Source of the DNA: Caldilineaceae bacterium
GTDB taxonomy: Bacteria > Chloroflexota > Anaerolineae > Caldilineales > Caldilineaceae
NCBI GenBank assembly: GCA_026645635.1
Contig: JAPKMV010000065.1
Span: forward strand, 1-10,631
DNA: 10,631 bases
Direction: 5' to 3'
The notes under the pieces were generated by a model. The model was not told the DNA's origin, made no database searches, and saw only the letters and a program-made list of their open reading frames with translations. A program made the position numbers and the translations under genes. Below are positions 1 through 8,543 of the stretch, piece after piece (within the stretch, counting starts at the first letter, position 1; each line of letters starts with the position of its first letter).

Positions 1-1682
1 TCCTCTTTGCCCAGGGCAGCCCGCCCACGCCGAATGCTGTGTTGAGTCTGGCCGTTGGCCCCGGTGCGCCCAACCAGGTGATCGCGGGTGTGCTCAACTC
101 GCCGCAGCCCGCCGGCATCTACCTCTCCACGGACGGCGCCGTCACCTGGGCCAACTCCACGCCCGACCTGCCTGCCAACATCAGCTTTGCCGCCGTTGCC
201 TTCGACCCGCGCAACGCACGCATCGCCTATGCCGCTGACGGCGGGTCAGGCTTTCTCTTTCGCAGCATCGACGGCGGCGCCACCTGGACCGAACTTGAGA
301 CTTTCCGCGGTCTGTTGAGCGCCACCAGCGCCGTCGGCGAACTCTACACGACGGTCGAGGCGGGTCGCGCGGTCGTCTATGCCGGCACGCGCTTCGATGG
401 CGTCCTGCGCAGCGTGGATGAGGGCGAAACCTGGACGCGCCTCGACGCCGGTCTCACCGGCGACGCCCGCCGCATCCGCGAACTGACCACTTACGCCGGC
501 GATCTCTACGCCGGCACCCACAACGGCATCTATCGTCTGCCTGCGGGCGCCGTGGTGTGGCAGCCGATTCCCACCTTTCCCGATCAAGGCATTGTCTACA
601 GCCTCTGGGCTGCGGCGGATGCGCTGTACGCTGGCACAACCTCTTCCCTCTATGTCAGCGCCGACGGCGCAGCCTGGAGCCGGGTGGCCAGCGCGCCGGC
701 CACGGTCTACTACGATATTGTCGGTTCGGGCCGCCTGTTGGTGCTTGGCACAGAAAACGGCCTGTGGGTGGGCGCCGACGATGCCTGGGCGCAGGCTGCC
801 GTTGATGGCGTTGCTTACACTGCGCCCGTCTACGCGCTGGCCAACACCGCCCGCGCCCCGCGCACCATCTATGCCGGTACGGCGGACGCCTGGGTGCTGC
901 GCAGCGATGATGAGGGACTGACCTTTGCGTCGGTCAGCGCCATGCCGCCGCTGGATGTGCGCGCGGCGCTGGCCACGGCGACGCCGACGCCGACCCTCAC
1001 ACCCACGCCCACCGACACGCCGACGCCAACCAACACCGCCACGCCGACTCATACGCCGACGACAACGCCCACGTTCACCGCGACGCCGCTGCCCACCAAT
1101 ACGCCCACGCCCACCGACACCGCTACGCCCACGCTCACGCGGACGCCGCGGCCGACGGCAACACCGGCGCTCATGGCCACCGCCGCCGTCACCGCGACCG
1201 CTGCGCTGACACTGGTGGCGCCTACAGCCACGCCCCTGCCAGTCACGCTAGAAACGCCGCCGCCGGACATCGACACGGCGGATCTGGTCGCAGCCCAAGT
1301 ACGCGAACTGGGACGCAGCATCGCCGCGGGCCGCCCGCTGCTGCCGACGCTGCCGCCGGCCATGCTGCCCACCAGCACACCCGTCACGGCGCCCACGCGC
1401 CAGCCGACAGCGCTGCCGGGTGCGCCCTCGCCAACACCGACGCGCGACCTGACGCCCGACGTGGCCGCACCGCCTACCCCCACCGTCCTGCCGTCGGCGA
1501 CCGCCACGACCGCGGCGACGGCCACGGCCAGCCCTATTCCCACCGCGACGCCGATCCCCATCGACATTGTGGCCGAAGTCAACGCACGCCTGCCCGCGGT
1601 GCTCTTGTCCGCCTCCTTGTTGTTGCTGGCATTGGTCATCGCCACCGGCATCGCCATTGTCCGCGGCCCGCGCGACATCTGA
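1..1682 (+). CDS. Membrane-anchored Asp-box beta-propeller protein with Thr-Pro stalk (5' partial)
   Basis: The reading frame is open to the left edge (first full codon at base 3), so the true start lies outside; the GTG at 39 is probably internal. At least five sialidase-like Asp-box motifs (S-x-D-x-G-x-T-W type) are visible: YLSTDGAVTW near 120-150, FRSIDGGATW near 258-288, LRSVDEGETW near 405-435, YVSADGAAW near 651-680 and LRSDDEGLTF near 897-926. 'YAGT' strands recur before them, which is the pattern of a BNR/Asp-box beta-propeller. A Thr/Pro-rich segment follows (about 975-1170, with a second stretch to about 1560). One hydrophobic helix comes next (about 1590-1662), and the protein ends in RGPRDI. 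The short basic end suggests the C-terminus is cytoplasmic and the propeller is displayed outside on a stalk. Such propellers bind glycans or proteins or serve as scaffolds; I see no basis for a specific enzyme activity. The stop lies 19 bases before the MurE-like gene, so the two are probably co-transcribed. Confidence 0.85.
   Translation, partial: LFAQGSPPTPNAVLSLAVGPGAPNQVIAGVLNSPQPAGIYLSTDGAVTWANSTPDLPANISFAAVAFDPRNARIAYAADGGSGFLFRSIDGGATWTELETFRGLLSATSAVGELYTTVEAGRAVVYAGTRFDGVLRSVDEGETWTRLDAGLTGDARRIRELTTYAGDLYAGTHNGIYRLPAGAVVWQPIPTFPDQGIVYSLWAAADALYAGTTSSLYVSADGAAWSRVASAPATVYYDIVGSGRLLVLGTENGLWVGADDAWAQAAVDGVAYTAPVYALANTARAPRTIYAGTADAWVLRSDDEGLTFASVSAMPPLDVRAALATATPTPTLTPTPTDTPTPTNTATPTHTPTTTPTFTATPLPTNTPTPTDTATPTLTRTPRPTATPALMATAAVTATAALTLVAPTATPLPVTLETPPPDIDTADLVAAQVRELGRSIAAGRPLLPTLPPAMLPTSTPVTAPTRQPTALPGAPSPTPTRDLTPDVAAPPTPTVLPSATATTAATATASPIPTATPIPIDIVAEVNARLPAVLLSASLLLLALVIATGIAIVRGPRDI
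975..1170 (+). repeat. Thr-Pro codon repeat (stalk-coding low-complexity tract)
   Basis: This stretch encodes alternating Thr-Pro dipeptides with occasional Asn, Asp, Ala, His or Leu. The DNA is a degenerate 6-base acg-ccg / acc-ccc pattern. Short units such as 'cccacgcccaccgacac' recur (near 1003 and near 1104), which suggests expansion by slippage or unequal exchange. It is the extracellular spacer between the propeller and the membrane anchor. The long open frames read here on other strands and phases are by-products of the repeat. Confidence 0.85.
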
Positions 1683-1689
1683 CATATCT

Positions 1690-1694
1690 GAGGA
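1690..1694 (+). promoter_or_regulatory. Ribosome binding site of the MurE-like gene
   Basis: GAGGA lies 7 bases before the ATG at 1702. It settles the start, because the same frame is open further upstream (to a possible start at 1567) and would otherwise overlap the previous gene by over 100 bases. The upstream extension would also add a Cys/Pro/Ser-rich segment that does not resemble a Mur ligase. Confidence 0.75.
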
Positions 1695-1701
1695 ACCGGT
1701 C

Positions 1702-3318
1702 ATGCTCACCCTGGCCCATCTGCTGACGCTGCTGCCAGACGCTCGTTGCCACGGCGGCGTCGATCCCGCAACGGTTGCCATCAACGCGGTGACCGCCGAC
1801 AGCCGCCGTGTTGGCCCCGGCGCGCTGTTTGTCGCCGTGGCTGGCGAACGCACCGACGGCCACCAGTACATCGGCAATGCCATCGACCGGGGCGCCGCGG
1901 CGGTGCTTGGCACCGCGCCGTACAGCCGCCTGCTGGCCGATGGGATGTTGGCGGCCGCTGCGCCCTACGTCGAAGTGCGCGACAGCCGCCAGGCGCTTGC
2001 CACCTGCAGCACCGCGCTGCAAGGCTTTCCCAGCCGCGATTTGGCAGTGATCGGCGTCACCGGCACCGACGGCAAGACGACGACCGCCACGCTGATCGAG
2101 GCGATTCTCAAGGCGGCCACCACGTCCGCGGACGCTCCCACCGGTCGCGTGGGCGTCATCACCACGGTGAGCGCCCGCATCGGCGGCAGTGAGATTGACA
2201 CCGGTTTCCACGTCACCACGCCGGATGCCCCGGAGGTGCAGCGCTTCTTGCGCCAGATGGTTGACGCCGGCTGCACCTACGCCGTGGTGGAGAGCACCAG
2301 CCACGGCCTGCATCAGGGGCGCGTGGCCGCCGTGGACTTCGACATTGCCGCGGTGACCAATATCACCCACGAGCACCTCGACTATCATGGCACGCGCGAC
2401 GCCTATGTCGCCGCCAAGGCGCTGCTCTTTCGCAGCCTCTACCAATCGCCTGCCAAGCCGGGCATTGCGCGCTGCGCCGTGCTCAACGCCGATGACGCAG
2501 GCAGCTACGGCGCGCTGCTGGCCGCGCTGGCCGAGGCGGCGGCGGCGCGCGGTGTCGCCGTGCCGGTGCGCAGCTACGGCATTGGCGGCCCCCATCAGAC
2601 GCACCTGGATGTCGCCGCCACAGACATCCGTTACGCCACCGACGCCACCCGCTTCACCGTGACGTGGTGGGGCGGCGCGTTTCCCCTGGAGAGCCGGCTG
2701 CTCGGCGAATTCAATGTGTCGAACGTGCTTTGTGCGGTGACGGTGGCGCTGGCACTGGACATCGACCCCGCGGCCATCCAACAGGGGATCGCGCAGATGG
2801 TTGGCGTGAGTGGGCGCATGGAACGCATCGCCGGCGCGCCGGATTTCCTGGCCGTGGTCGATTTTGCCCACACGCCGGTGAGCCTGGAACGCGCCTTGCA
2901 CACACTGCGCCCGCTGGTTGGTGTGGGCGATCCGCCAGGGCGGCTGATTGCAGTCTTCGGCTCGGCGGGGCTGCGCGACCGCGCCAAACGTTATCTCATG
3001 GGGCGGGTCAGCGGCCAGCTTGCCGATTTCACCGTGATCACCGCGGAAGACCCGCGCACCGAGGATCTGGGGGAAATCTGCCGCGAGATCGAACGCGGGG
3101 TGCGTGAGTCGGTCGGTGCGGACCGCTATGCGATCGTGCCCGACCGCACGGCGGCGATCCAGTTTGCGGTGGACATGGCGCGCACGGGCGATGTCGTTGC
3201 GTCCTTTGGCAAGGGCCACGAGCGCAGCATGTGCTTTGGCGAGGTCGAGTATCCGTGGAGCGACCAGGATGCCATGCGCCAGGCGCTGGCAAACCGGATG
3301 GTGCTGCGCAGGGCGTGA
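1702..3318 (+). CDS. murE: MurE-like Mur ligase (UDP-MurNAc-tripeptide synthetase family)
   Basis: This is a 538-residue ATP-dependent Mur ligase of MurE type, near the usual family length. MurE adds the third stem-peptide residue to UDP-MurNAc-L-Ala-D-Glu in the cytoplasm. The N-terminal UDP-binding region has DSRRVGPGALFVAVAGERTDG. The ATP loop is GVTGTDGKTTT (residues 118-128). The central domain has ESTSHGLHQGRV (from 197) and NITHEHLDYHGT (220-231). The lysine expected to be carbamylated is K239 in AYVAAKALLF. The C-terminal domain has GRMER (371-375), DFAHTP (387-392), GSAGLRDRAKR, EDPR (449-452) and GKGHE (503-507). The EDPR tetrad takes the place of the DNPR that marks meso-diaminopimelate enzymes, and GSAGLRD replaces the usual GxGGDRD, so the amino acid added (diaminopimelate, ornithine, lysine) is uncertain. 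The gene is not in a dcw cluster here: it follows the Asp-box gene by 19 bases. It could be a MurE paralogue rather than the housekeeping enzyme. Confidence 0.88.
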   Translation: MLTLAHLLTLLPDARCHGGVDPATVAINAVTADSRRVGPGALFVAVAGERTDGHQYIGNAIDRGAAAVLGTAPYSRLLADGMLAAAAPYVEVRDSRQALATCSTALQGFPSRDLAVIGVTGTDGKTTTATLIEAILKAATTSADAPTGRVGVITTVSARIGGSEIDTGFHVTTPDAPEVQRFLRQMVDAGCTYAVVESTSHGLHQGRVAAVDFDIAAVTNITHEHLDYHGTRDAYVAAKALLFRSLYQSPAKPGIARCAVLNADDAGSYGALLAALAEAAAARGVAVPVRSYGIGGPHQTHLDVAATDIRYATDATRFTVTWWGGAFPLESRLLGEFNVSNVLCAVTVALALDIDPAAIQQGIAQMVGVSGRMERIAGAPDFLAVVDFAHTPVSLERALHTLRPLVGVGDPPGRLIAVFGSAGLRDRAKRYLMGRVSGQLADFTVITAEDPRTEDLGEICREIERGVRESVGADRYAIVPDRTAAIQFAVDMARTGDVVASFGKGHERSMCFGEVEYPWSDQDAMRQALANRMVLRRA

Positions 3319-3355
3319 CCGCGGCGCCGGTTCTGCGATTGGGTTTTGAGGTTGC

Positions 3356-3384
3356 TTGTGTGTTCACTCGTTATGGTGTATGAT
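3356..3384 (+). promoter_or_regulatory. Probable sigma-70-type promoter for the repeat lipoprotein
   Basis: A -35-like TTGTGT (3356-3361) and a -10-like TATGAT (3379-3384) are separated by 17 bases in an AT-richer stretch between two GC-rich genes. Transcription would start near 3391, leaving a 5' leader of about 90 bases before the ATG at 3482. I see no obvious riboswitch fold in the leader. The match is good but not experimentally supported. Confidence 0.55.
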
Positions 3385-3481
3385 GGCGGCAGTTTGAAGT
3401 GATGCACGGTTCGCACTGGTACGCGGCCCGATTTCCTACCACTCGTTCGATGAATCCACACATATTGTAAGGAGACTGCAT

Positions 3482-5125
3482 ATGCAGGAAAGACGCAAGC
3501 TTTTGCCGATTCTCCTGGTCATCCTGGTTGTGCTGCTTGCCGCGTTCACGTTGGTGGCCTGTGGCGGCAGTGGCGAAGTGGACAGCCGCGGCCAGTCCTG
3601 GATGAATCTGCCTTCCCTGCCGGTCAACGTGGACGCCAGCGGCAACGCCAATATCTACGGCCTCGGTCTGGGTCAAGTCCTGACGCCCGACCAGGTGCAG
3701 TTGATGCAGACGATGGGCGATGCACAGCGGCTTGAGGCGCGCGTTGGTTTCGAGGGCGTCTCGGTCTTGAAGAATGGTGAAGACGCCCTCAACGTGATCT
3801 GGAACGATGAGTCGCAGGGCAATCTCCAGGATCTCCTGCGCCAGACGCCATCGGCAGCCCTCGCGGCTGACTATCTGCCGATGCTGCGCAATGTGGGCGT
3901 GGGTGTTGCGCTGAATCTGCCGCCAGCCCAGGGCGCGCCGGCGCTGAATATCCCCAAATGGACGGGGCCGACGCCCTTCCAGCCGTCTGCGCCAGCCGAG
4001 ACCACACCGCCCATCGACATTGGCTTCCTCTCCTTCGATTCGAGCGGTCAGGCGCTGATTGCCGGAATTCCTGCCAGCACGTTGGGCATCCCTCTGGCTC
4101 TGGACGCCGGCACGATGGGCATGCTGCAACAGTTTGGCATCGGCGATGTGACGGTGGACACCCAGCCTGATGGGCTGCATCTTGCGCTCAACGGCAATCC
4201 GCTGCCGGTGATTGCCTACAATGATTCCTCGCTGACGACGCTGCAGAGCATGTTGACGCCGCTGCTGCCCGCCGGCCCCGCAGCGGATATTGTTAACGGT
4301 CTGCTCCCGCGGCTGCCGTCGCTGGACCTGAATGTGAATGTGGGCTTCAACGGCGCACCGGCCGAAATTACGCTGCCGGACATCAACCTCCGGTTGACGG
4401 AGGGTGGCGGCGTCAATGCATTCGGGCTGGACATTCCAAACGTTTCGGTTCCGATGGATAGTCTCCAGCCGCTGATCGACGCCGGCATCGGCAGCCTCAA
4501 CGTGCGCGCCTCTGACCAGAGCATCGACCTGGCAGTCAATGGCCAGCAACTGCCGACGATCAACTTCACACCGGCGGGACGAACTGCCATTGCCGGCATC
4601 GTAAGCAGCCAGGCCGGGGTTAGCCCCGAATTGATCAACGCCGGGCTGGATATCCTGGCCAAGGGCGGCGTTGCTGCGGCGATCGAACTGCCGGGCGGCG
4701 GCAGCGCTGCGCCAGCCGTGACGATTCCCGCCGCGCCGGATGTTGCCCCGCCGGTGATCCGCGCCAATATCGTCGTCGATAACGGCGAGATCGTCTCGTT
4801 CGGCGGCATTCCCGCGGCGACGCTCGGCGCCTTGGGCGTCACGCTGCCGACCCTGCCGCCGGAAGTGATGAGCATTCTGGGCGGCCTCGGCGCGGACACC
4901 ATCAACCTCACCGTGCAGCCCGATGGTCTGACAATTCTGGCGAGCGGTGAGGAAGTGCTCAGCGTGGCCTATGACGCCACATCGCTGGGCGCACTCTGGG
5001 GGCTGGCCAAGCCGTTGGCGGGCGCCACGCTGGCCGACAACCCTGGGTTGACCCAGTTGATCGAGCAGATGATCCTGCCCATGATGACGATCGCAGATGT
5101 GAATGTGACCATTGAACTGCAGTAA
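3482..5125 (+). CDS. Lipoprotein with four tandem repeats of unknown family
   Basis: This 547-residue protein starts at an ATG 7 bases after a strong AAGGAG site (3469-3474). Its N-terminus is a lipoprotein signal: basic MQERRK, a hydrophobic core (residues 7-25) and lipobox LVAC with Cys27, followed by GGSGE. It should therefore be lipid-anchored on the outer face of the membrane. The rest is four diverged copies of one unit, at about residues 50-147, 184-287, 307-404 and 430-546. Each copy opens with a Gly-rich strand (such as LIAGIPASTLG or VSFGGIPAATLG) and has a central 'L-x-L-x-x-N/S-G-x-x-L-x-x-I/V-x-Y/F' hairpin (GLHLALNGNPLPVIAY). A helix follows, and the copy ends in an acidic/hydrophobic strand (such as ADVNVTIEL). 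Pro/Ala/Thr-rich linkers join the copies. I see no catalytic motif and do not recognise the family. A binding or structural role at the cell surface is inference. It has its own promoter and is probably monocistronic. Confidence 0.88.
   Translation: MQERRKLLPILLVILVVLLAAFTLVACGGSGEVDSRGQSWMNLPSLPVNVDASGNANIYGLGLGQVLTPDQVQLMQTMGDAQRLEARVGFEGVSVLKNGEDALNVIWNDESQGNLQDLLRQTPSAALAADYLPMLRNVGVGVALNLPPAQGAPALNIPKWTGPTPFQPSAPAETTPPIDIGFLSFDSSGQALIAGIPASTLGIPLALDAGTMGMLQQFGIGDVTVDTQPDGLHLALNGNPLPVIAYNDSSLTTLQSMLTPLLPAGPAADIVNGLLPRLPSLDLNVNVGFNGAPAEITLPDINLRLTEGGGVNAFGLDIPNVSVPMDSLQPLIDAGIGSLNVRASDQSIDLAVNGQQLPTINFTPAGRTAIAGIVSSQAGVSPELINAGLDILAKGGVAAAIELPGGGSAAPAVTIPAAPDVAPPVIRANIVVDNGEIVSFGGIPAATLGALGVTLPTLPPEVMSILGGLGADTINLTVQPDGLTILASGEEVLSVAYDATSLGALWGLAKPLAGATLADNPGLTQLIEQMILPMMTIADVNVTIELQ
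3629..5119 (+). repeat. Four diverged protein-level repeat units within the lipoprotein
   Basis: The units run at about 3629-3922, 4031-4342, 4400-4693 and 4769-5119. Matching central segments are SVLKNGEDALNVIWND, LHLALNGNPLPVIAYND, IDLAVNGQQLPTINFTP and LTILASGEEVLSVAYDA. They line up on a turn (N-G or S-G), two hydrophobic residues and an aromatic. The similarity shows in protein but hardly in DNA, so the duplications are old. Units 2 and 4 look closest, sharing GIPA-x-TLG and QPDGL. Confidence 0.75.
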
Positions 5126-5140
5126 GTTCTAGTCTTCTCC

Positions 5141-5172
5141 GCAACCGGACACGCCGCGGCGTGTCCGGTTGC
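5141..5172 (+). terminator. 32-bp perfect palindrome, probable bidirectional terminator
   Basis: GCAACCGGACACGCCG is followed directly by its exact reverse complement. In RNA it would form about 14 base pairs closed by a 4-base loop. It lies 15 bases after the lipoprotein stop (5125) and 34 bases after the end of the convergent transporter gene (5207), the position of a shared terminator. Neither side has a T tract, so it is not a textbook intrinsic terminator; it may act with Rho or stabilise the 3' ends. Confidence 0.6.
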
Positions 5173-5206
5173 GCGTCCATCGCCCCCGCCTTGGCACCTA
5201 CCCGCA

Positions 5207-6901
<1,695 letters not shown>

Positions 6902-6929
6902 CCAATCGCCTTGTCGTGGCTGTGCGGCG

Positions 6930-8453
6930 CTATGCCTTGATGCCCGCCATCAGCAGCCCCAACCCTTCACGCGTGGCTTCCGCACGCGGCACGATGTCGA
7001 TGATCTCACCCTTGTACATCACGACAATCCGGTCGGAGAGCGCCATGATTTCGTCAAGCTCCGAGCTGACGACGAGCACGGCAATTCCTTCGTCCCGTTT
7101 GGCGACGATCTGATTGTGGATGAATTCGATAGAGCCGACGTCGATGCCGCGGGTCGGTTGTGCGGCGATCAGCAGCTTGATCGGGCGGCTGAACTCACGC
7201 GCCACGACCATTTTTTGCTGGTTGCCGCCGGAGAGACTGCGCCCTGCGGTCTGCACGCTTGGGGTGCGCACGTCGAACTTCTCGACCAACTTGGCCGCAT
7301 GCTCGTTGATCGCCTTTTCGTTGATGGTGGCGTTGCGGGCAAAGGGCGGTTGAAAGTAGGTGTTGAGCACCAGGTTGTGCGCGATCGAATAGCTGTCGAC
7401 CATCCCGTAGGCGTGGCGGTCTTCCGGCACGTGGCAGCTTTCGCCCTCGACGGTAATGTGGCGCGGGCTGGTGTTGGTCATCTCTTTGCCGTTGATGCGC
7501 GTGTGTCCGCTGTCAGCATGGCGCAGCCCGGTGATCACTTCCACCAATTCGGTCTGCCCGTTGCCCTGCACGCCCGCCACGCCGACGATCTCGCCAGCAT
7601 GCACCTGGAGCGAGACGTTACGCAGCGCAGGTTGGCCCAGGTCATCGCGGGCGGAGATGCCTTCCAGTTCCAGCACCACTTCCGTGGGGCGGGCTGCTTC
7701 TTTTTCGACGGTAAGGATTACTTCGCGCCCGACCATCATCGACGCCAGGCTGGCCTGGGTGGCGGTCTTGGGGTCAGCTTCGCCGACGGTCTTGCCGCCG
7801 CGCAGCACGACGATGCGGTCGGCGATGTGCAGCACTTCCTTGAGCTTGTGGGTGATGAAGATGATCGACTTGCCCTGGCCGCGCAGGAGTTCCATGACCT
7901 GGAAAAGCCCTTCGATCTCCTGCGGTGTCAGCACGGCGGTCGGCTCGTCCAGGATGAGGATGTCGGCCTTGCGGTAGAGCGCCTTGATGATCTCCACGCG
8001 CTGGCGCACGCCCACCGGCAGGTCTTCGATGATGGCGTGTGGGTCGACGGCCAGGTTGTAGCGTTCGGAAAGTTCGGTGATGCGCGCGGCCACCAGCTTG
8101 CGGTCGAGTTTGCCGAGTTTCGTGCTCTCGTCACCCAGCATCACATTTTCGACCACCGTCATCACCGGCACGAGTTGGAAATGTTGATGCACCATGCCGA
8201 TGCCGCGGGCGATGGCGTCGCGCGGCGTGTGGAAGACCACCGGCTCGCCATTCACCAGGATCTCGCCTGAGGTGGGGTGGTAGAGACCGTACACGATGTT
8301 CATCAGCGTCGATTTGCCCGCGCCGTTCTCACCGAGCAGCGCCAGAATCTCGCCGGGCATCAGGCGGATGTTGACGTCCTGGTTGGCGATGACACCGGGA
8401 AACTTCTTGGTGATGTTGCGGACTTCGAGTACAGGTGTGGTGGATGCGTCCAA
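6930..8453 (-). CDS. ABC importer ATPase with two nucleotide-binding domains (nucleoside/BMP type)
   Basis: A 507-residue protein with two fused ATPase domains energises the sugar- or nucleoside-type importer whose permeases lie upstream. Domain 1 has Walker A GENGAGKST (41-49), a Q-loop near Q90, signature LPVGVRQRVEI (145-155), Walker B ILILDEP (165-171) and H-loop H202. Domain 2 has a degenerate Walker A (GVQGNGQTE, no lysine), signature LSGGNQQ (407-413) and LLIAAQPTRGID (428-438), where Ala-Gln replaces the usual Asp-Glu. This split of a catalytic and a degenerate site is normal for the family (RbsA/YufO-like). The 'PVGVRQRVEI' signature favours the BMP-linked nucleoside branch over ribose systems. 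I chose the TTG at 8453, giving MDASTTPVLEV: AGGAG lies 7 bases before it, and domain 1 begins at once. The frame continues upstream to 8522, but that part overlaps the likely promoter. Confidence 0.9.
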   Translation of the reverse strand: MDASTTPVLEVRNITKKFPGVIANQDVNIRLMPGEILALLGENGAGKSTLMNIVYGLYHPTSGEILVNGEPVVFHTPRDAIARGIGMVHQHFQLVPVMTVVENVMLGDESTKLGKLDRKLVAARITELSERYNLAVDPHAIIEDLPVGVRQRVEIIKALYRKADILILDEPTAVLTPQEIEGLFQVMELLRGQGKSIIFITHKLKEVLHIADRIVVLRGGKTVGEADPKTATQASLASMMVGREVILTVEKEAARPTEVVLELEGISARDDLGQPALRNVSLQVHAGEIVGVAGVQGNGQTELVEVITGLRHADSGHTRINGKEMTNTSPRHITVEGESCHVPEDRHAYGMVDSYSIAHNLVLNTYFQPPFARNATINEKAINEHAAKLVEKFDVRTPSVQTAGRSLSGGNQQKMVVAREFSRPIKLLIAAQPTRGIDVGSIEFIHNQIVAKRDEGIAVLVVSSELDEIMALSDRIVVMYKGEIIDIVPRAEATREGLGLLMAGIKA

Positions 8454-8460
8454 TTCGCAA

Positions 8461-8465
8461 CTCCT
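8461..8465 (-). promoter_or_regulatory. Ribosome binding site fixing a TTG start for the ABC ATPase
   Basis: On the minus strand AGGAG (plus-strand ctcct) is followed by 7 bases and then TTG at 8453-8451. No in-frame ATG lies near the expected N-terminus, and the alternatives (GTG 8474, TTG 8522) have no comparable site. Confidence 0.7.
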
Positions 8466-8491
8466 GGATGACACGATTGCCGACGTGTGAT

Positions 8492-8522
8492 ATAGTAAGC
8501 GTGGAGAGCTGGGTGGCCGCAA
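8492..8522 (-). promoter_or_regulatory. Possible promoter of the ABC ATPase gene
   Basis: On the minus strand TTGCGG (8522-8517) and TACTAT (8497-8492) are 19 bases apart. The start point would be near 8485, giving a leader of about 30 bases before the TTG start. The spacing is longer than ideal and the -35 box is a partial match, so this is tentative. If real, it lets the ATPase be expressed independently of the interrupting gene upstream. Confidence 0.35.
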
Positions 8523-8543
8523 CGCTAGACGTAGCCAGTCGTT

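Noticed and set aside
975..1170. Regular short repeats considered as a CRISPR or satellite array
   Set aside because: They are in-frame Thr-Pro codons with no spacers of constant length; a protein stalk explains them fully.
1636..3219. Long open frame of about 527 codons on the minus strand opposite the MurE-like gene
   Set aside because: It is composition-driven: rich in Arg, His, Gly and Ala with no recognisable motif, and fully antisense to a gene with clear Mur-ligase motifs.
3319..3350. Possible terminator after the MurE-like gene (ACCG...CGGT in ccgcggcgccggt)
   Set aside because: Only a short imperfect GC stem with no following T run; not distinguishable from background in GC-rich DNA.
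3371..4549. Minus-strand open frame of about 392 codons opposite the lipoprotein
   Set aside because: It is low-complexity Arg/Gln/His-rich, covers the lipoprotein's promoter and signal peptide, and has no family features.
6930..7300. Degenerate second ATPase site as a sign of a damaged gene
   Set aside because: Loss of the Walker A lysine and Walker B acid in domain 2 (with AAQPTRGID) is normal for this importer family, and the frame is intact.
7116..8270. Open frame of about 384 codons on the plus strand opposite the ABC ATPase
   Set aside because: It is antisense to a well-supported ABC ATPase. Its His/Asp/Ala-rich sequence looks like a codon-phase shadow.
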